The notes under the pieces are model-generated. The model did not search any database and was not told the origin of the DNA. It saw only the letters and a program-made list of their open reading frames with translations. The position numbers and the translations under genes were made by a program. A stretch of DNA of 64,000 nucleotides from Isoptericola sp042668085 (GTDB taxonomy: Bacteria > Actinomycetota > Actinomycetes > Actinomycetales > Cellulomonadaceae). Numbering within the stretch: the first letter of the stretch is position 1; every line of letters starts with the position of its first letter. Of the stretch, positions 41,611 through 51,219 are shown one piece after another. The stretch is taken from positions 1 through 64,000 of the forward strand of contig NZ_JBHVBO010000001.1 in the NCBI RefSeq assembly GCF_042668085.1. The letters are read 5' to 3'.

Positions 41611-42249
41611 CTATCGCCGTGCGGTGGCGACGAACGGGGCCGTCCGGGGGTAGAGCCCGTCCTCGGTCACGGTGATCAGGAACGCGCCGAGGTCGGCGCG
41701 GGTGATCTGGGTCGAGCGCGTCGATCGGTGCGCGTCGTGCTCGAGCCGGCCGGTCGGTGCGCCGTCGACCAGGCGCGGCGGCCGCACGAGGGTCCAGTCC
41801 AGGCCGGAGGCCGCCCAGACGGCGTACTCGGCCGGCTTGTCCTTGACGACGTCGCCGCCGAGGGTGCGGATCAGCCAGGAGATGGCCTTGTCCTTGCCCG
41901 CCTTGCGGTCCCCGGGCACGTCGATCCCGGCGCCGCTGATGCCGACGAACCGCCCTGGTCCACCGGCCCGCATGACGTCCACCAGGGCCCGGGCGGTGCG
42001 GGTGTGCAGGTCGGCCTCCCTGCCGGTGGGGCCGAGCGCGGAGACGACGACGTCGGCGCCGGCGGCCAGGTCCGACAGGGCGTCCGGGGCGGTGGCCTCG
42101 CCCACGACGACGCGGACCCGGTCGCGGGCGGCGTCCGGGAGCCTGGCCGGGTCGCGCACCAGGACGGTGACGTCGTGGCCACGGTCCAGCGCGGTGGTCA
42201 GGGCGTGGGCGCCGGTGCGCCCGGTGGCGCCGATCAGGGCGAGCTTCAC
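41611..42249 (-). CDS. NAD(P)H-binding SDR-like protein
   Basis: A 212-residue atypical short-chain reductase with the nucleotide loop LIGATGRTGAHALTTAL at the N-terminus and WTLVRPPRLVDG near 155-166, as in NAD(P)-binding domain proteins related to BLVRB and flavin reductases. It starts with GTG at 42249, overlapping the stop of the upstream NmrA-like gene (GTGA). Substrate unknown. Confidence 0.83.
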   Translation of the reverse strand: MKLALIGATGRTGAHALTTALDRGHDVTVLVRDPARLPDAARDRVRVVVGEATAPDALSDLAAGADVVVSALGPTGREADLHTRTARALVDVMRAGGPGRFVGISGAGIDVPGDRKAGKDKAISWLIRTLGGDVVKDKPAEYAVWAASGLDWTLVRPPRLVDGAPTGRLEHDAHRSTRSTQITRADLGAFLITVTEDGLYPRTAPFVATARR

Positions 42250-43133
42250 GGTGTGTCCTCGGTGTGTGCGTCGGTGCCGGTGTTCTGGGCCTCGGGTTCC
42301 AGGGCGTCCGACTCGGGCGGGGCGGGGTTCCAGACGGCGCGCTCGCGGTGGGCGAACTCGGCGAAGTCGACGGGCTCGCGGCCGAGCACGGTGCGGACGT
42401 CGTCGGTGAGGCCCGCGGCGAGGCCCAGACGTGCCGTGGTGTAGATCGCGGTCGTGACCGCGACCATGCCCCACGGCATCCGCAGGGTCCCCCGGGCGTG
42501 GCGCAGGTAGCGCAGGACGCCGGGGCGTGCGTAGCGGACGGGGCGGCCGAGCTCGGCGGTGAGGATGTCGGCGACCTGGCCGTAGGTCAGCGCCCGTGGC
42601 CCCGTGACCGTCCACGCCCGGTTCCTGTGGCGCCCCGGGTCGAGCAGGGCGGCCGCGGCGACCGCGCCGACGTCCTCCGCGTCGACGAACGCCGTCGCCC
42701 CCTTGCCCGCGGGGACCAGGATCTCGTCCCGGTCGCGCACGTCGGTCACGTGGGTGGTGGACAGGTTCTGGTGGAAGAACGACGCGCGCACGAACGTCCA
42801 CGTCAGTCCGGACCCGCGCAGCCAGGCCTCGACGGACGCGTGGGGGACCACCTTGTTCTTCTCCGCGCCCTGCAGGGACAGGAACACCACGTGCTCGACC
42901 CCGGCGGCGCGCGCGGCGGCCATCGCCGGCAGCAGGTCGCGCTTGACGTCGCCGATCGCCGGCGGCCGCACCAGGAACATCGACCGCACGCCGTCGAACG
43001 CCCCGCCCCAGGTCGCGGGGCCGGTGAAGTCGAACGCGACCTCGTCCGGCGCGCCGTCGGCCGGGGAGCGCGCGCCCAGCCTCACCTCGGCGCCGGCCGC
43101 GCGCAGCTCGTGCGCCACCTCCTCGTCCTCGAC
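42246..43133 (-). pseudogene. NmrA-like NAD(P)-binding protein lacking its N-terminus
   Basis: The frame encodes most of an NmrA/SDR-like reductase (FDGVRSMFLVRPPAIGDVKR; GVEHVVFLSLQGAE; ASFFHQNL; FVDAEDVGAVAAAALL). It lacks the first beta-alpha unit with GxxGxxG and begins abruptly at EDEEVAHELRAAGAEV. Upstream DNA in this frame is the antisense of a MarR gene. Without the nucleotide loop and a start codon it is unlikely to be functional. Confidence 0.8.
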
Positions 43134-43134
43134 G

Positions 43135-43436
43135 GCCTCCCCGCGCAGGGGGAGAGCGTCCGGGACGTCGCCACGCGCCTCGACGTGGCCCACTCGACCG
43201 CGAGCCGGTTCGTCAGCCGGGCCGAGCGCGCCGGCGTCGTCACGCGCACGACGGCACCGCACGACACCCGGCAGACCCTGGTCGTGCCGTCCCCGTCCGG
43301 TCGCGAGCTCGCGCGTCGGGCGGAGGCCTTCCGCCTGGACCGCCTCGCCGCCATCGTCGACGCGTGGGACGAGGAGGACGTCCGCGTCCTCGCGGAGGGC
43401 CTGCGCCGGTTCGCCGCGGCCAGCGCGCCAGGGTAG
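43135..43436 (+). pseudogene. MarR-family regulator lacking its N-terminus
   Basis: The plus-strand frame reads ESVRDVATRLDVAHSTASRF and then the wing and dimer helix (LVVPSPSGRELARRAEAF; DEEDVRVLAEGLRRFAAA), the last two thirds of a MarR protein. No start codon or N-terminal dimerisation helix precedes it; the sequence runs directly into the truncated NmrA-like gene. Divergent MarR/NmrA pairs normally share a promoter, which is missing here. Confidence 0.78.
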
Positions 43437-43466
43437 GCGGGGCTGCAGGTCAGGCCACCTTCGTGT

Positions 43467-44324
43467 TCAGCTGGACGACCCACCGCGTCCTGCGGGGCTC
43501 GGCGGGCGGGTCGGTGCGAACGCCTCGCGTCGCCCGGTGCGGCCACCCCAGCGGCCGTCGTCGTGCCGTACCTCGATGGGGTGCTCGAAGGCTGCGGTGA
43601 CGTGCTCGCTGGTCAGCACCTCGTCGACCGGACCGGCGGCCACGGCGCGGCCGTGGGAGAGCAGCAGGGCGTGCGACGTGCTGGTGGGCAGCTCCTCGAG
43701 GTGGTGCGTGACCAGGACGGACGTGAGCCCGGGATGGGTGGCGGACAGCAGGTCGACGGTGTCGAGGAGTTGCTCGCGGGCGGCGACGTCGAGCCCCGTG
43801 GACGGTTCGTCGAGCAGCAGGAGGCGGGGGTCGGCCACGAGCGCCCGGGCGACGAGGGCCCGCCCGCGCTCGCCCTGCGAGAGCGTGGGCCACAGGTCGT
43901 GCGCCCGGTGACCGAGCCCGAACAGGTCGATCAGCTCGCGCGCGTGGTCGCGCTGGGCCGGGGACGGGGACCAGCGCATGGCCGTCTCGACGCTCCCGGT
44001 GAGGCCGGTCAGCACGACCTGCGTGACCGACAGCGGGGAGCGCAGCGGGTGCCGCGGGTTGACGTGCCCGATGTGGCGGCGCAGCGCCTGGAGCTCGACG
44101 CGTCCGAGCCGGTGGCCGAGGACGTGCACCGCGCCGCGGGTCGGGTGCACGACGGCGCCGGCCAGGCTGAGGATCGTGCTCTTGCCGGCCCCGTTGGGCC
44201 CCAGCAGCGCCCAGTGCTCGCCGCGTCGCACCGTGAAGGAGAGACCCGGCAGGATCACGGTCTCGCCGCGTCGCAGGACGACGTCGTCGAGGTCGAGCGC
44301 GATGGAGGAACCGACGTCGAGCAT
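43467..44324 (-). CDS. ABC transporter ATP-binding protein
   Basis: A 285-residue ATPase with Walker A GPNGAGKST near 38, Q-loop region NPRHPLRSPLSV, signature LSQGERGRALVARAL near 144, Walker B LLLLDEPSTGLD near 164 and H-loop VLVTHHLEELP near 197. It resembles single ATPases of the ModF/iron-siderophore kind. No permease or binding protein is adjacent, so the partner and substrate are unknown. The C-terminal 40 residues are low-complexity. Confidence 0.88.
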   Translation of the reverse strand: MLDVGSSIALDLDDVVLRRGETVILPGLSFTVRRGEHWALLGPNGAGKSTILSLAGAVVHPTRGAVHVLGHRLGRVELQALRRHIGHVNPRHPLRSPLSVTQVVLTGLTGSVETAMRWSPSPAQRDHARELIDLFGLGHRAHDLWPTLSQGERGRALVARALVADPRLLLLDEPSTGLDVAAREQLLDTVDLLSATHPGLTSVLVTHHLEELPTSTSHALLLSHGRAVAAGPVDEVLTSEHVTAAFEHPIEVRHDDGRWGGRTGRREAFAPTRPPSPAGRGGSSS

Positions 44325-44435
44325 GGATGACCTGGTCGAAGCTGACCCGCGGCGCGCGGTCGGGGACACGGAGGAAGCCATGTCCCCAGCGTGCGCGGGG
44401 GAGCGGGCGGCGCGCTTTCACTAAACTGCCATGTG

Positions 44436-45191
44436 ATGTCGAACATCCGCCACATGCCGGTCGCGCCGACCGAGGTCCGGCATCTCGCCACGGGCGACGA
44501 CGTGGACCTGCACCAGCACGAGGACCACCAGCTCATCTACGCCAGCACCGGTGTCCTCGAGGTGACGGTCGAGCAGGGCACGTGGTTCACCCCGTCCACG
44601 CGGGCCGCGTGGATCCCCGGCGGCACGCCGCACGTCTGGCAGGTCCACGGCGCGACGACCGTCCGCTTCGTCGGCGTCCCCCTCAGCCTCTACCCGGGCT
44701 CGCTCTACCCGAGCACCGAGCACGATCCCGCCCTGCTGCTCGTCTCCCCGCTGTTCCGCGAGCTCGTGGTCGCCTGCTCGGAGAACGGCGCGGCGACCAC
44801 GCCCGCGGCCCGCCGGATGCTCGACGTCCTCGTCGACCAGCTCCGGCCGGCCCCGCAGCCGGCGACCATGGTTCCTGCCCTGCACGACCCCCGGCTGCGG
44901 GAGGTCCAGGCGATCGTCGAGGCCGAGCTCGCCGGCTCACCCACCCTGGGCGAGCTCGGCCGCCGGGTCGGGGCGAGCGAGCGCACCCTCTCGCGCCTGT
45001 TCCGCGACACCGTCGGCATGAGCTTCACGACCTGGCGCAACCAGGTCCGCCTGCACCGCGCGAACCACCTGCTGGCCGAGGGCCGGACCGTCACCCAGGT
45101 CGCGGCGGCGTGCGGCTTCGCCACCCCCAGCGCGTTCGTCGCGGTGTTCCGGGCGGCCTTCGGGCGCACGCCAGGGTCGATGTTCCGCTGA
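44436..45191 (+). CDS. AraC-family transcriptional regulator
   Basis: A 251-residue regulator. A cupin-like N-terminal sensing domain (about 20-100, DVDLHQHEDHQLIYASTGVL) is followed by a C-terminal double helix-turn-helix (about 160-250) with ASERTLSRLFRDTVGMSFTT and TVTQVAAACGFATPSAFVAVFRAAFG. It is divergent from the ABC ATPase gene with a 111-base gap, and TAAACT precedes its start, so it may control itself or that gene. The ligand is unknown. Confidence 0.88.
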   Translation: MSNIRHMPVAPTEVRHLATGDDVDLHQHEDHQLIYASTGVLEVTVEQGTWFTPSTRAAWIPGGTPHVWQVHGATTVRFVGVPLSLYPGSLYPSTEHDPALLLVSPLFRELVVACSENGAATTPAARRMLDVLVDQLRPAPQPATMVPALHDPRLREVQAIVEAELAGSPTLGELGRRVGASERTLSRLFRDTVGMSFTTWRNQVRLHRANHLLAEGRTVTQVAAACGFATPSAFVAVFRAAFGRTPGSMFR

Positions 45192-45224
45192 CGGGAGGTG
45201 GCGCTCCGGGTGCGGCCCCGCAGG

Positions 45225-47042
45225 TCAGGGGGCGGGCGTCGCGGTGGACCCGCCGGCGTTGTCGACCGGACCGCCGGTGGGGCCGGGCTCCGTCGGAGGC
45301 GTGGTCTCCTCGTCCGTGGGGTCCGGCGCCGGCTCCGACGGTTCGTCGGTGGGTGTCGGCGTGGACGTGGGCTCGTCGGTCGGGGTCGGCGTCGAGGTGG
45401 GCTCGTCCGTCGGGGTGGGCGTCGGCGTCGAGGTCGGGGTAGGGGTCGTGGTCGGCGTCGGCGTCTCGCGGGGCGTGGGCGTGCTGGTCGGGGTGGGCGT
45501 CGACGTCCGCTCGGGGCGGGACGTCGGCTCCTGCGGGGCCTGCGTCGTGGGGGCAGTGGTGGTGGGCGTCCGCGACGGGGTGGACGACGGCGACGGGCTG
45601 TGGGTGACCGGGGCGACCGGGCCGCCGCCGTCGGTGTCGCCGAAGAACCAGAACGCGCCCGCGCCGAGGGCGGCCACCAGGATGGCGGCCAGGACGATCA
45701 GGAGGATCCGGCGCTTGCGGGACGGCTCGGGCTCCCCGGCGGCGGGCGCCCCGGAGGTGGGCGTGTCCGCGGGCGGCTCGGGGGGCGGCCCGCCCAGCAC
45801 CTCGGTGGGCGCCTCCGCGGCGAGGGGCTCCGTCGGCGCGTCGGCGTCCGGCTGGGGCGTCACGGGCTCGGTCGCGTCGACGGCGCCGAGCATCCGGGTG
45901 CGCTGGAGCTCCGCCTCGGCGCCCGCCGCCGCGGCGGCCGCGAGGCCGGCGGCGCCGATCGCCGCGGTCCGGTGCGGGTCCTGGGCCGCGATCTGGCCCA
46001 TGGTCATGGTCTGGTCGCCGTCGGGTGCCGGGGGCTCCGCACCGACGGGCGTCGCGGACGTCGGCGGCGCCCCGCCGAGCAGCGTGGTGACCGTCTCGCC
46101 CATCGCGCCGGCGGTCGGGAACCGCCGGGCGGGGTTCTTCGCCATTGCCCGGGCCACGAACCGGTCGACGGCGGCGGGGACGGCGGCCCGGCGGGCCGAC
46201 GGCGCGGGCACGGGGGCCCCGACGTGCGCCAGCAGGACGTCGCCCGGCCGGGAGCGCTCGTACGGGGGGTGCCCGGTGAGGGCGAAGTAGGCGAGCGCCC
46301 CGACCGAGTACAGGTCGCTGCGGCCGTCGAGCGGCCGGCCCTGCGCCTGCTCGGGGGACATGTACGACGCCGACCCGGCGACGCGGTCGCCGTCGCCCTC
46401 GCCTCCGCCGGGCGCGGTGAGTCCGAGGTCGAGTAGCCCCACCGTCACGGTGCCGTCGTCGTGCCGGTCGACCACGACGTTGCGGGGGCCGACGTCACGG
46501 TGCACCAGCCCTGCGTCGTGCACGGCCGCGAGCCCGTCCAGCAGCCCGGACACCACGGTGAGCGCCTCCGGCCAGGGGAGGCCCGTGCCAGCCGCGAGCT
46601 CCGACAGGGGGGTGCCGGGCAGTCGTCGCATGAGGAGCCAGGGGACGTTCGCGCCCGCGACCTCGTCCTCCCCGGTGTCGAGGACCTTCGAGACGCCCGG
46701 GTGGTCCATCAGGTCCGACGCCGCGATCTCGCGGGCGAGGCTGGCGCGCGCCACCTCGTCGTCGACGAGGTGCGGATGGAGGACCTTGACGAGGAGCGCC
46801 GGTTCGTCGCCGGGCTCGGCAGCGGGTGTGTCGCCGGGTGCGTCGACGGGCAGGTCAGCGGGCTCGCCGTCGTCGCCGGCGTCGTCGTCGACCGGCGCCT
46901 GCGCCGCGTGCAGGCGCGAGGCCTCGTAGACGGTGTACGTGCCGCCGGTGCCGAGGATGTCGCCCAGGACGTACTTCCCGCCGAGCACGACGTGCCCGGC
47001 GGCCGGCTCCTCGGCGGGGTCCTTCGGCGTCATGCCGGGCAC
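45225..47042 (-). CDS. PknB-type membrane Ser/Thr protein kinase with Thr-Pro outer tail
   Basis: A 605-residue kinase. The Gly-loop GTGGTYTVYE lies near 31, the catalytic Lys in LLVKVLH near 93, the catalytic loop is HRDVGPRN near 181 and LLDLGL stands where DFG is usual. GSASYMSPEQ is the activation/P+1 region. A variable cytoplasmic linker leads to one TM (LIVLAAILVAALGAGAFWFF near 450-470), then an outer tail of repeated Thr-Pro-Thr-Asp-Glu-Pro units. The usual Lys after HRDx (HRDxKPxN) is Gly. No PASTA domains are present. Confidence 0.88.
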   Translation of the reverse strand: MPGMTPKDPAEEPAAGHVVLGGKYVLGDILGTGGTYTVYEASRLHAAQAPVDDDAGDDGEPADLPVDAPGDTPAAEPGDEPALLVKVLHPHLVDDEVARASLAREIAASDLMDHPGVSKVLDTGEDEVAGANVPWLLMRRLPGTPLSELAAGTGLPWPEALTVVSGLLDGLAAVHDAGLVHRDVGPRNVVVDRHDDGTVTVGLLDLGLTAPGGGEGDGDRVAGSASYMSPEQAQGRPLDGRSDLYSVGALAYFALTGHPPYERSRPGDVLLAHVGAPVPAPSARRAAVPAAVDRFVARAMAKNPARRFPTAGAMGETVTTLLGGAPPTSATPVGAEPPAPDGDQTMTMGQIAAQDPHRTAAIGAAGLAAAAAAGAEAELQRTRMLGAVDATEPVTPQPDADAPTEPLAAEAPTEVLGGPPPEPPADTPTSGAPAAGEPEPSRKRRILLIVLAAILVAALGAGAFWFFGDTDGGGPVAPVTHSPSPSSTPSRTPTTTAPTTQAPQEPTSRPERTSTPTPTSTPTPRETPTPTTTPTPTSTPTPTPTDEPTSTPTPTDEPTSTPTPTDEPSEPAPDPTDEETTPPTEPGPTGGPVDNAGGSTATPAP

Positions 47043-47167
47043 CGCGGCGAGAGCGGGGCGTCGAGGCGGATGCCTGCGCGGGAGGGCGTCGGGGCGGCGA
47101 ACTCGGTCATTTCAGTCATGGGCCATCACAGGATAAGTGGTGGCCACGCGTGCTGCAGTGTGCCCGG

Positions 47168-48589
47168 TCACGACTCCTGGAGGTCCGCCAGAGCGCTCTC
47201 GATCGCACGGTGGAACGTGGGGTAGGCGTAGATCAGGTGGCGCAGCTCGCCGACCGGCACGCGCGCCTGGACGGCGAGGGTGAGGACGGCGAGGATCTCG
47301 CCGCCCGCCGGCCCGGCCGCCGTCGCGCCGACGAGCACGCCGGCGTCGGCGTCCTCGACCAGCTTGATCAGGCCCTCGTTGCCGGGGCCGTGGACGAACC
47401 CGCGCGACGACGCCGCCAGGTCGGTGGTCCCGGTGCGGACCGTCAGCCCGGCGTCGCGCGCGGCGGACTCCGTGAGCCCGACACCGCCGATCTCCGGGTC
47501 GGTGAACGTGACGTGCGGGACGGCGCGGTAGTCCGCGCGCTCCTCGTCCCCGCCGCCCGTGCCGCCCGTACCGCCGCCCGACGCGAGGATGTCCGCGGCG
47601 GCGATGCGCGCCTGGTACATCGAGACGTGCGTGAACGCCCCCTTGCCCGTGACGTCCCCGACGACCCAGACGCCGTCCGCCGCGCGCAGCCGGTCGTCGA
47701 CCGGGATCGTGCGGGCGGTGTCGTCGATGCCGACCGTCGCGACCCCGAGGGCCCGCAGGTCGGTGCGGCGGCCCGCGGCGACCAGCAGCCGCTCGGAGAC
47801 CAGCTGCGTGCCGTCGTCGAGGGTCAGGGTGAACCCGCCGCCGTCGTGCGAGACCGACGAGACCTTCGCGTCCGTGCGCACCCCGATGCCCTCGGCGGCG
47901 AAGCGGCCGGCGAGGAGCTCGCTCGCCTCGGGCTCGTCGGGAGCCAGGAGCCGGGGGCCCGCCTCGACCACCTCGACGGCGGTGCCGAACCGGGCGAAGA
48001 CCTGCGCCAGCTCGCAGCCGATCGCGCCGCCGCCCAGCACGGTGAGCGACGTGGGCGCCTCCGTGGCGCGCACCGCGTCGCGGTTGGTCCAGTACGGGGT
48101 GTCGGCCAGGCCCCCGATGGGCGGCACCGCCGGCTCGGTGCCCGGGTTGAGCAGGACGCCGCGCGTCGCGCGGAAGCGGAGCTCGCCGTCGGCGGTCGCC
48201 ACGACGACCTCGCCCGGGCCGGCCAGCCGTCCCCGGCCGCGCACGAGGCGGGCGCCCGCCTTCTCCAGGCGTTCGACGGCGGCCGTGTCGTCCCAGTCGG
48301 TCGTGGCCTCGTCGCGCACGCGGGCGGCGACGGGGGACCAGTCCGGCGTGACGTCGACGCTGCCGGCCAGCGTGCGCGCGCGGCGGGCCTCCGCGAGCGC
48401 GTCCGCGGCGCGCACCATCATCTTGGTCGGGATGCAGCCGAAGTACGGGCACTCGCCGCCCACCAGCCGCGCCTCGACAGCGACGACGTCGAGGCCTGCG
48501 CGGGCCAGGCGGCCGGTCGCGTCCTCCCCGCCCGGGCCGGTGCCGATCACCACGACGTCGACGGTCTCGACGGGCTGCTCGGTCGTCAT
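47168..48589 (-). CDS. Pyridine nucleotide-disulfide oxidoreductase (class I)
   Basis: A 473-residue flavoprotein with FAD-binding VIGTGPGGEDATGRL, redox pair GGECPYFGCIPTKM (Cys near 44 and 49), NAD(P)-binding VLGGGAIGCELAQVF, WVVGDVTG and the dimerisation end YAYPTFHRAIESAL. It reduces a disulfide or quinone; the family includes dihydrolipoamide dehydrogenase, mycothione reductase and MerA-like enzymes. The usual HPTxxE catalytic His motif is here YPTFHRAIE, so the physiological substrate is uncertain. ATG start at 48589. Confidence 0.85.
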   Translation of the reverse strand: MTTEQPVETVDVVVIGTGPGGEDATGRLARAGLDVVAVEARLVGGECPYFGCIPTKMMVRAADALAEARRARTLAGSVDVTPDWSPVAARVRDEATTDWDDTAAVERLEKAGARLVRGRGRLAGPGEVVVATADGELRFRATRGVLLNPGTEPAVPPIGGLADTPYWTNRDAVRATEAPTSLTVLGGGAIGCELAQVFARFGTAVEVVEAGPRLLAPDEPEASELLAGRFAAEGIGVRTDAKVSSVSHDGGGFTLTLDDGTQLVSERLLVAAGRRTDLRALGVATVGIDDTARTIPVDDRLRAADGVWVVGDVTGKGAFTHVSMYQARIAAADILASGGGTGGTGGGDEERADYRAVPHVTFTDPEIGGVGLTESAARDAGLTVRTGTTDLAASSRGFVHGPGNEGLIKLVEDADAGVLVGATAAGPAGGEILAVLTLAVQARVPVGELRHLIYAYPTFHRAIESALADLQES

Positions 48590-48744
48590 GCGGTCCTCCT
48601 CGGACGGGATGTGCTCGGGGCCTGCTCGGGGGCTGTTCGGGGTGTGGCCGGGTGCGCCGACCCCGGCCAGCGCACCACATCGGCGCGCTCGTCGCGCGGT
48701 GAGACGACGTGCCCGTGGTCGCACCGTTCTGCCACGCTGGGGCG

Positions 48745-49401
48745 GTGGAGCTGATCGCCGCGGGCCGCGACGCCGACGTCTTCGCCCTGGACGACCGCCG
48801 GGTGCTGCGCCGCTACCGCGACGGGCGCCCCGCGCACCAGGACGCCGGCCTGCTCGGCGCCGTCGTCGACGCCGGCTACCCGGCTCCCGCCGTGCTCGGG
48901 GTCGACGGGCCCGGCATGGTGCTCGAGAGGCTGAGCGGCCCCACATTGGCCGACGAGCTGCTCGCGGGCCGCTGCGACGCGGGCGAGGCGGGAGCCATCC
49001 TCGCGTCGCTGCACGCCCGCCTGCACGCCCTGCCCTGGCCGGACGGGCCCCTGCTGCACCTCGACCTGCACCCGTCCAACGTCGTCCTCGCGGGCCGCGG
49101 GCCCGTCGTGATCGACTGGACGGACGCCCGGACCGGGCCCGCGGGGCTGGACGTCGCGACCACGGCGCTGATCCTCGCGCAGACGGTGCTCTCGCCCGCG
49201 GACGCCACGGTGCAGGGCGCCGCCGACGTGGTCGCGGGGGTGGCGAGCGCGGTGCTCCGGGCCTTCGTGGCGGCGACCGGGCCCGGCTACCGCGACCACC
49301 TGGACGAGGCGGTCGCGCGCCGTCGGGCGGTCCCGATGATGACGGACGACGAGCTGGAGCGGATGGACGACGCCCGGGCGCTCGCGGCCCGCGCCTCCTG
49401 A
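48745..49401 (+). CDS. Aminoglycoside phosphotransferase-like kinase
   Basis: A 218-residue APH-fold protein with the catalytic loop LHLDLHPSNVV near 107-117 and the metal-binding IDWTDARTGP near 125-134. It is shorter than typical APH enzymes. It probably phosphorylates a small molecule; resistance is not implied. It starts with GTG at 48745 and lies 29 bases before the polymerase gene. Confidence 0.75.
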   Translation: MELIAAGRDADVFALDDRRVLRRYRDGRPAHQDAGLLGAVVDAGYPAPAVLGVDGPGMVLERLSGPTLADELLAGRCDAGEAGAILASLHARLHALPWPDGPLLHLDLHPSNVVLAGRGPVVIDWTDARTGPAGLDVATTALILAQTVLSPADATVQGAADVVAGVASAVLRAFVAATGPGYRDHLDEAVARRRAVPMMTDDELERMDDARALAARAS

Positions 49402-49430
49402 CCGTCGGTGGGAGACGGCAGGATGGCGGC

Positions 49431-51194
49431 GTGCACGTCGTCCTGACCCGAGAACCCCGAGGCACGGTCCGCGTGCACGACGTCGCGACGCGCGGCACGT
49501 CCGACACCACGGTGCCCGCCGCGGACCTGCCCGCGCTCGTGGCGGACGCCGAGGGCGGCGCGCGCGGAGGCGGGGTCGTGCCGCGCTGGACGTGGGACGA
49601 CACGAACCGGTGGTACCCCGGCCTGCTGCGGGCGGGCGTGCGCGTGGAGCGGTCGCACGACCTGCGGCTCGTGCACCGCATCCTGCGGCACTCCACGGCC
49701 ACCGAGGGCTCGGAGCTCGCGGCGTCGCCGTCCGGCGCGTGGGACACGATGGCCCCGACGCCGGCGGGCACGGCGCCGCCGGTCGGCGCCCGCCGCGCGC
49801 CGCAGGGCGAGGCGCTCTTCGACCTCGCGGCGCCCGCGCCGTCGGCCCCGGCCCCGCAGGGCGCCGGGGTGGTCGACCCGGTGGCGGAGCTGCGGCGGCA
49901 GGAGGACGCGGTGCGCGGCTCGAAAGCGCCGGGGCGGCTGCGGCTGCTGGCGGCGGGGGAGTCGGCGGGCGCGCTCGTCGCGGCCGAGATGCACCACGCG
50001 GGGCTGCCGTGGCGTGCGGACGTCCACGACGCGATCCTCACCGAGGCGCTGGGGCCACGGCCGCCCGAGGGGCAGCGGCCGGCCCTCCTCGAGGCGCTCG
50101 TCGGCCGCATCCGCGCCGCCCTCGACGCCCCGCCGTCCCTCAACCCCGACTCGCACCCGGACCTGCTCAAGGCGATGCAGTACGCCGGCGTCGGCGCGCG
50201 CAGCCTGCGCAAGTGGGAGCTGGAAAAGCTGGACCACCCCGTCGTCGCGCCGCTGCTGGAGTACAAGAACCTCTACCGCCTGCTCACCGCCAACGGCTGG
50301 CACTGGCTCGACGAGTGGGTGACCGACGGGCGGTTCCGCACCGAGTACGTGGTGGGCGGCGTCGTGACCGGGCGCTGGGCGTCCACCGGCGGCGGGGCGC
50401 TGCAGCTGCCCAAGGGGGTGCGGCGCGCGGTGGTCGCCGACCCGGGGTGGTGCCTGGTCGTGGCGGACGTCGCCCAGCTCGAGCCGCGCGTCCTGGCGGG
50501 GATGGCCGGCGACGAGGCGATGGCGACCGCGGGCCGCGCCGGAGACCTGTACGCCGGCATCGTCGCGTCAGGCGTGGTGCCGACCCGCGAGCTGGCCAAG
50601 GTGGGCATGCTCGGCGCGATGTACGGCGGCACCACGGGGGCGAGCGCGCAGGTGCTGCCGCGGCTGGGCCGGGAGTACCCGCGGGCGATCGCGCTCGTGG
50701 AGGAGGCGGCGCGCACGGGGGAGCGCGGGGGCGTCGTGACGACCTGGCTGGGCCGGTCCTCCCCGGCCCCGGGCTCCGCGTGGGACGAGGCGCAGGCGGG
50801 CGCGTTCGCCGACGACGCCGGCGCGGACGCGGCCGCGCGTGCCCGGTCGGCGACGCGGTCGTGGGGGCGGTTCACCCGCAACTTCGTGGTGCAGGGCACC
50901 GCGGCGGAGTGGGCGCTGTGCTGGCTGGCATCGATCCGCCGCCGCCTCTGGGCGCTGGGGGTCGCCGAGGGCGTGCGGCCCGGCCTGGCGCCCGCGCCGT
51001 TCGCCGACCGCCCCCACCTCGCGTTCTTCCTGCACGACGAGGTCGTGGTGCACGCCCCCCGCGAGCTCGCCGCCGCGGTCGCCGCCGAGGTGCGCGCCGC
51101 CGCCGAGGAGGCGGGGCGCCTGCTGTTCGGTGACTTCCCCGTCGACTTCCCGCTCACGGTCGCGGCGGTCGACTCGTACGCCGACGCCAAGTGA
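49431..51194 (+). CDS. PolA-like DNA polymerase (bifunctional 3'-5' exonuclease/polymerase family)
   Basis: A 587-residue family A polymerase homologue. The N-terminal third is an exonuclease-like domain without obvious DxE residues. The polymerase part has RTEYVVGGVVTGRWASTGGG near 300 (motif region before A), VVADVAQLEPRVLAGMAGD near 345 (motif A, catalytic Asp), the O-helix-like RELAKVGMLGAMYGGTTG near 385 and FFLHDEVVVHAP near 530 (motif C, catalytic Asp). It is much shorter than replicative PolA; such proteins are widespread in actinobacteria. GTG start at 49431. Confidence 0.87.
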   Translation: MHVVLTREPRGTVRVHDVATRGTSDTTVPAADLPALVADAEGGARGGGVVPRWTWDDTNRWYPGLLRAGVRVERSHDLRLVHRILRHSTATEGSELAASPSGAWDTMAPTPAGTAPPVGARRAPQGEALFDLAAPAPSAPAPQGAGVVDPVAELRRQEDAVRGSKAPGRLRLLAAGESAGALVAAEMHHAGLPWRADVHDAILTEALGPRPPEGQRPALLEALVGRIRAALDAPPSLNPDSHPDLLKAMQYAGVGARSLRKWELEKLDHPVVAPLLEYKNLYRLLTANGWHWLDEWVTDGRFRTEYVVGGVVTGRWASTGGGALQLPKGVRRAVVADPGWCLVVADVAQLEPRVLAGMAGDEAMATAGRAGDLYAGIVASGVVPTRELAKVGMLGAMYGGTTGASAQVLPRLGREYPRAIALVEEAARTGERGGVVTTWLGRSSPAPGSAWDEAQAGAFADDAGADAAARARSATRSWGRFTRNFVVQGTAAEWALCWLASIRRRLWALGVAEGVRPGLAPAPFADRPHLAFFLHDEVVVHAPRELAAAVAAEVRAAAEEAGRLLFGDFPVDFPLTVAAVDSYADAK

Positions 51195-51219
51195 CCGCCC
51201 CCAGCCTTAGGGTCGGGCC

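Noticed and set aside
45330..45560. Direct repeats of about 30 bases, considered as a CRISPR or minisatellite
   Set aside because: They encode the Thr-Pro-Asp-Glu tail of the kinase in frame; no unique spacers or cas genes are present anywhere in the window.
47112..48680. A 522-codon minus-strand frame overlapping the disulfide oxidoreductase
   Set aside because: Same strand, different frame; the true gene shows FAD, CxxxxC and NAD motifs, whereas this frame is Arg/Gly low complexity.
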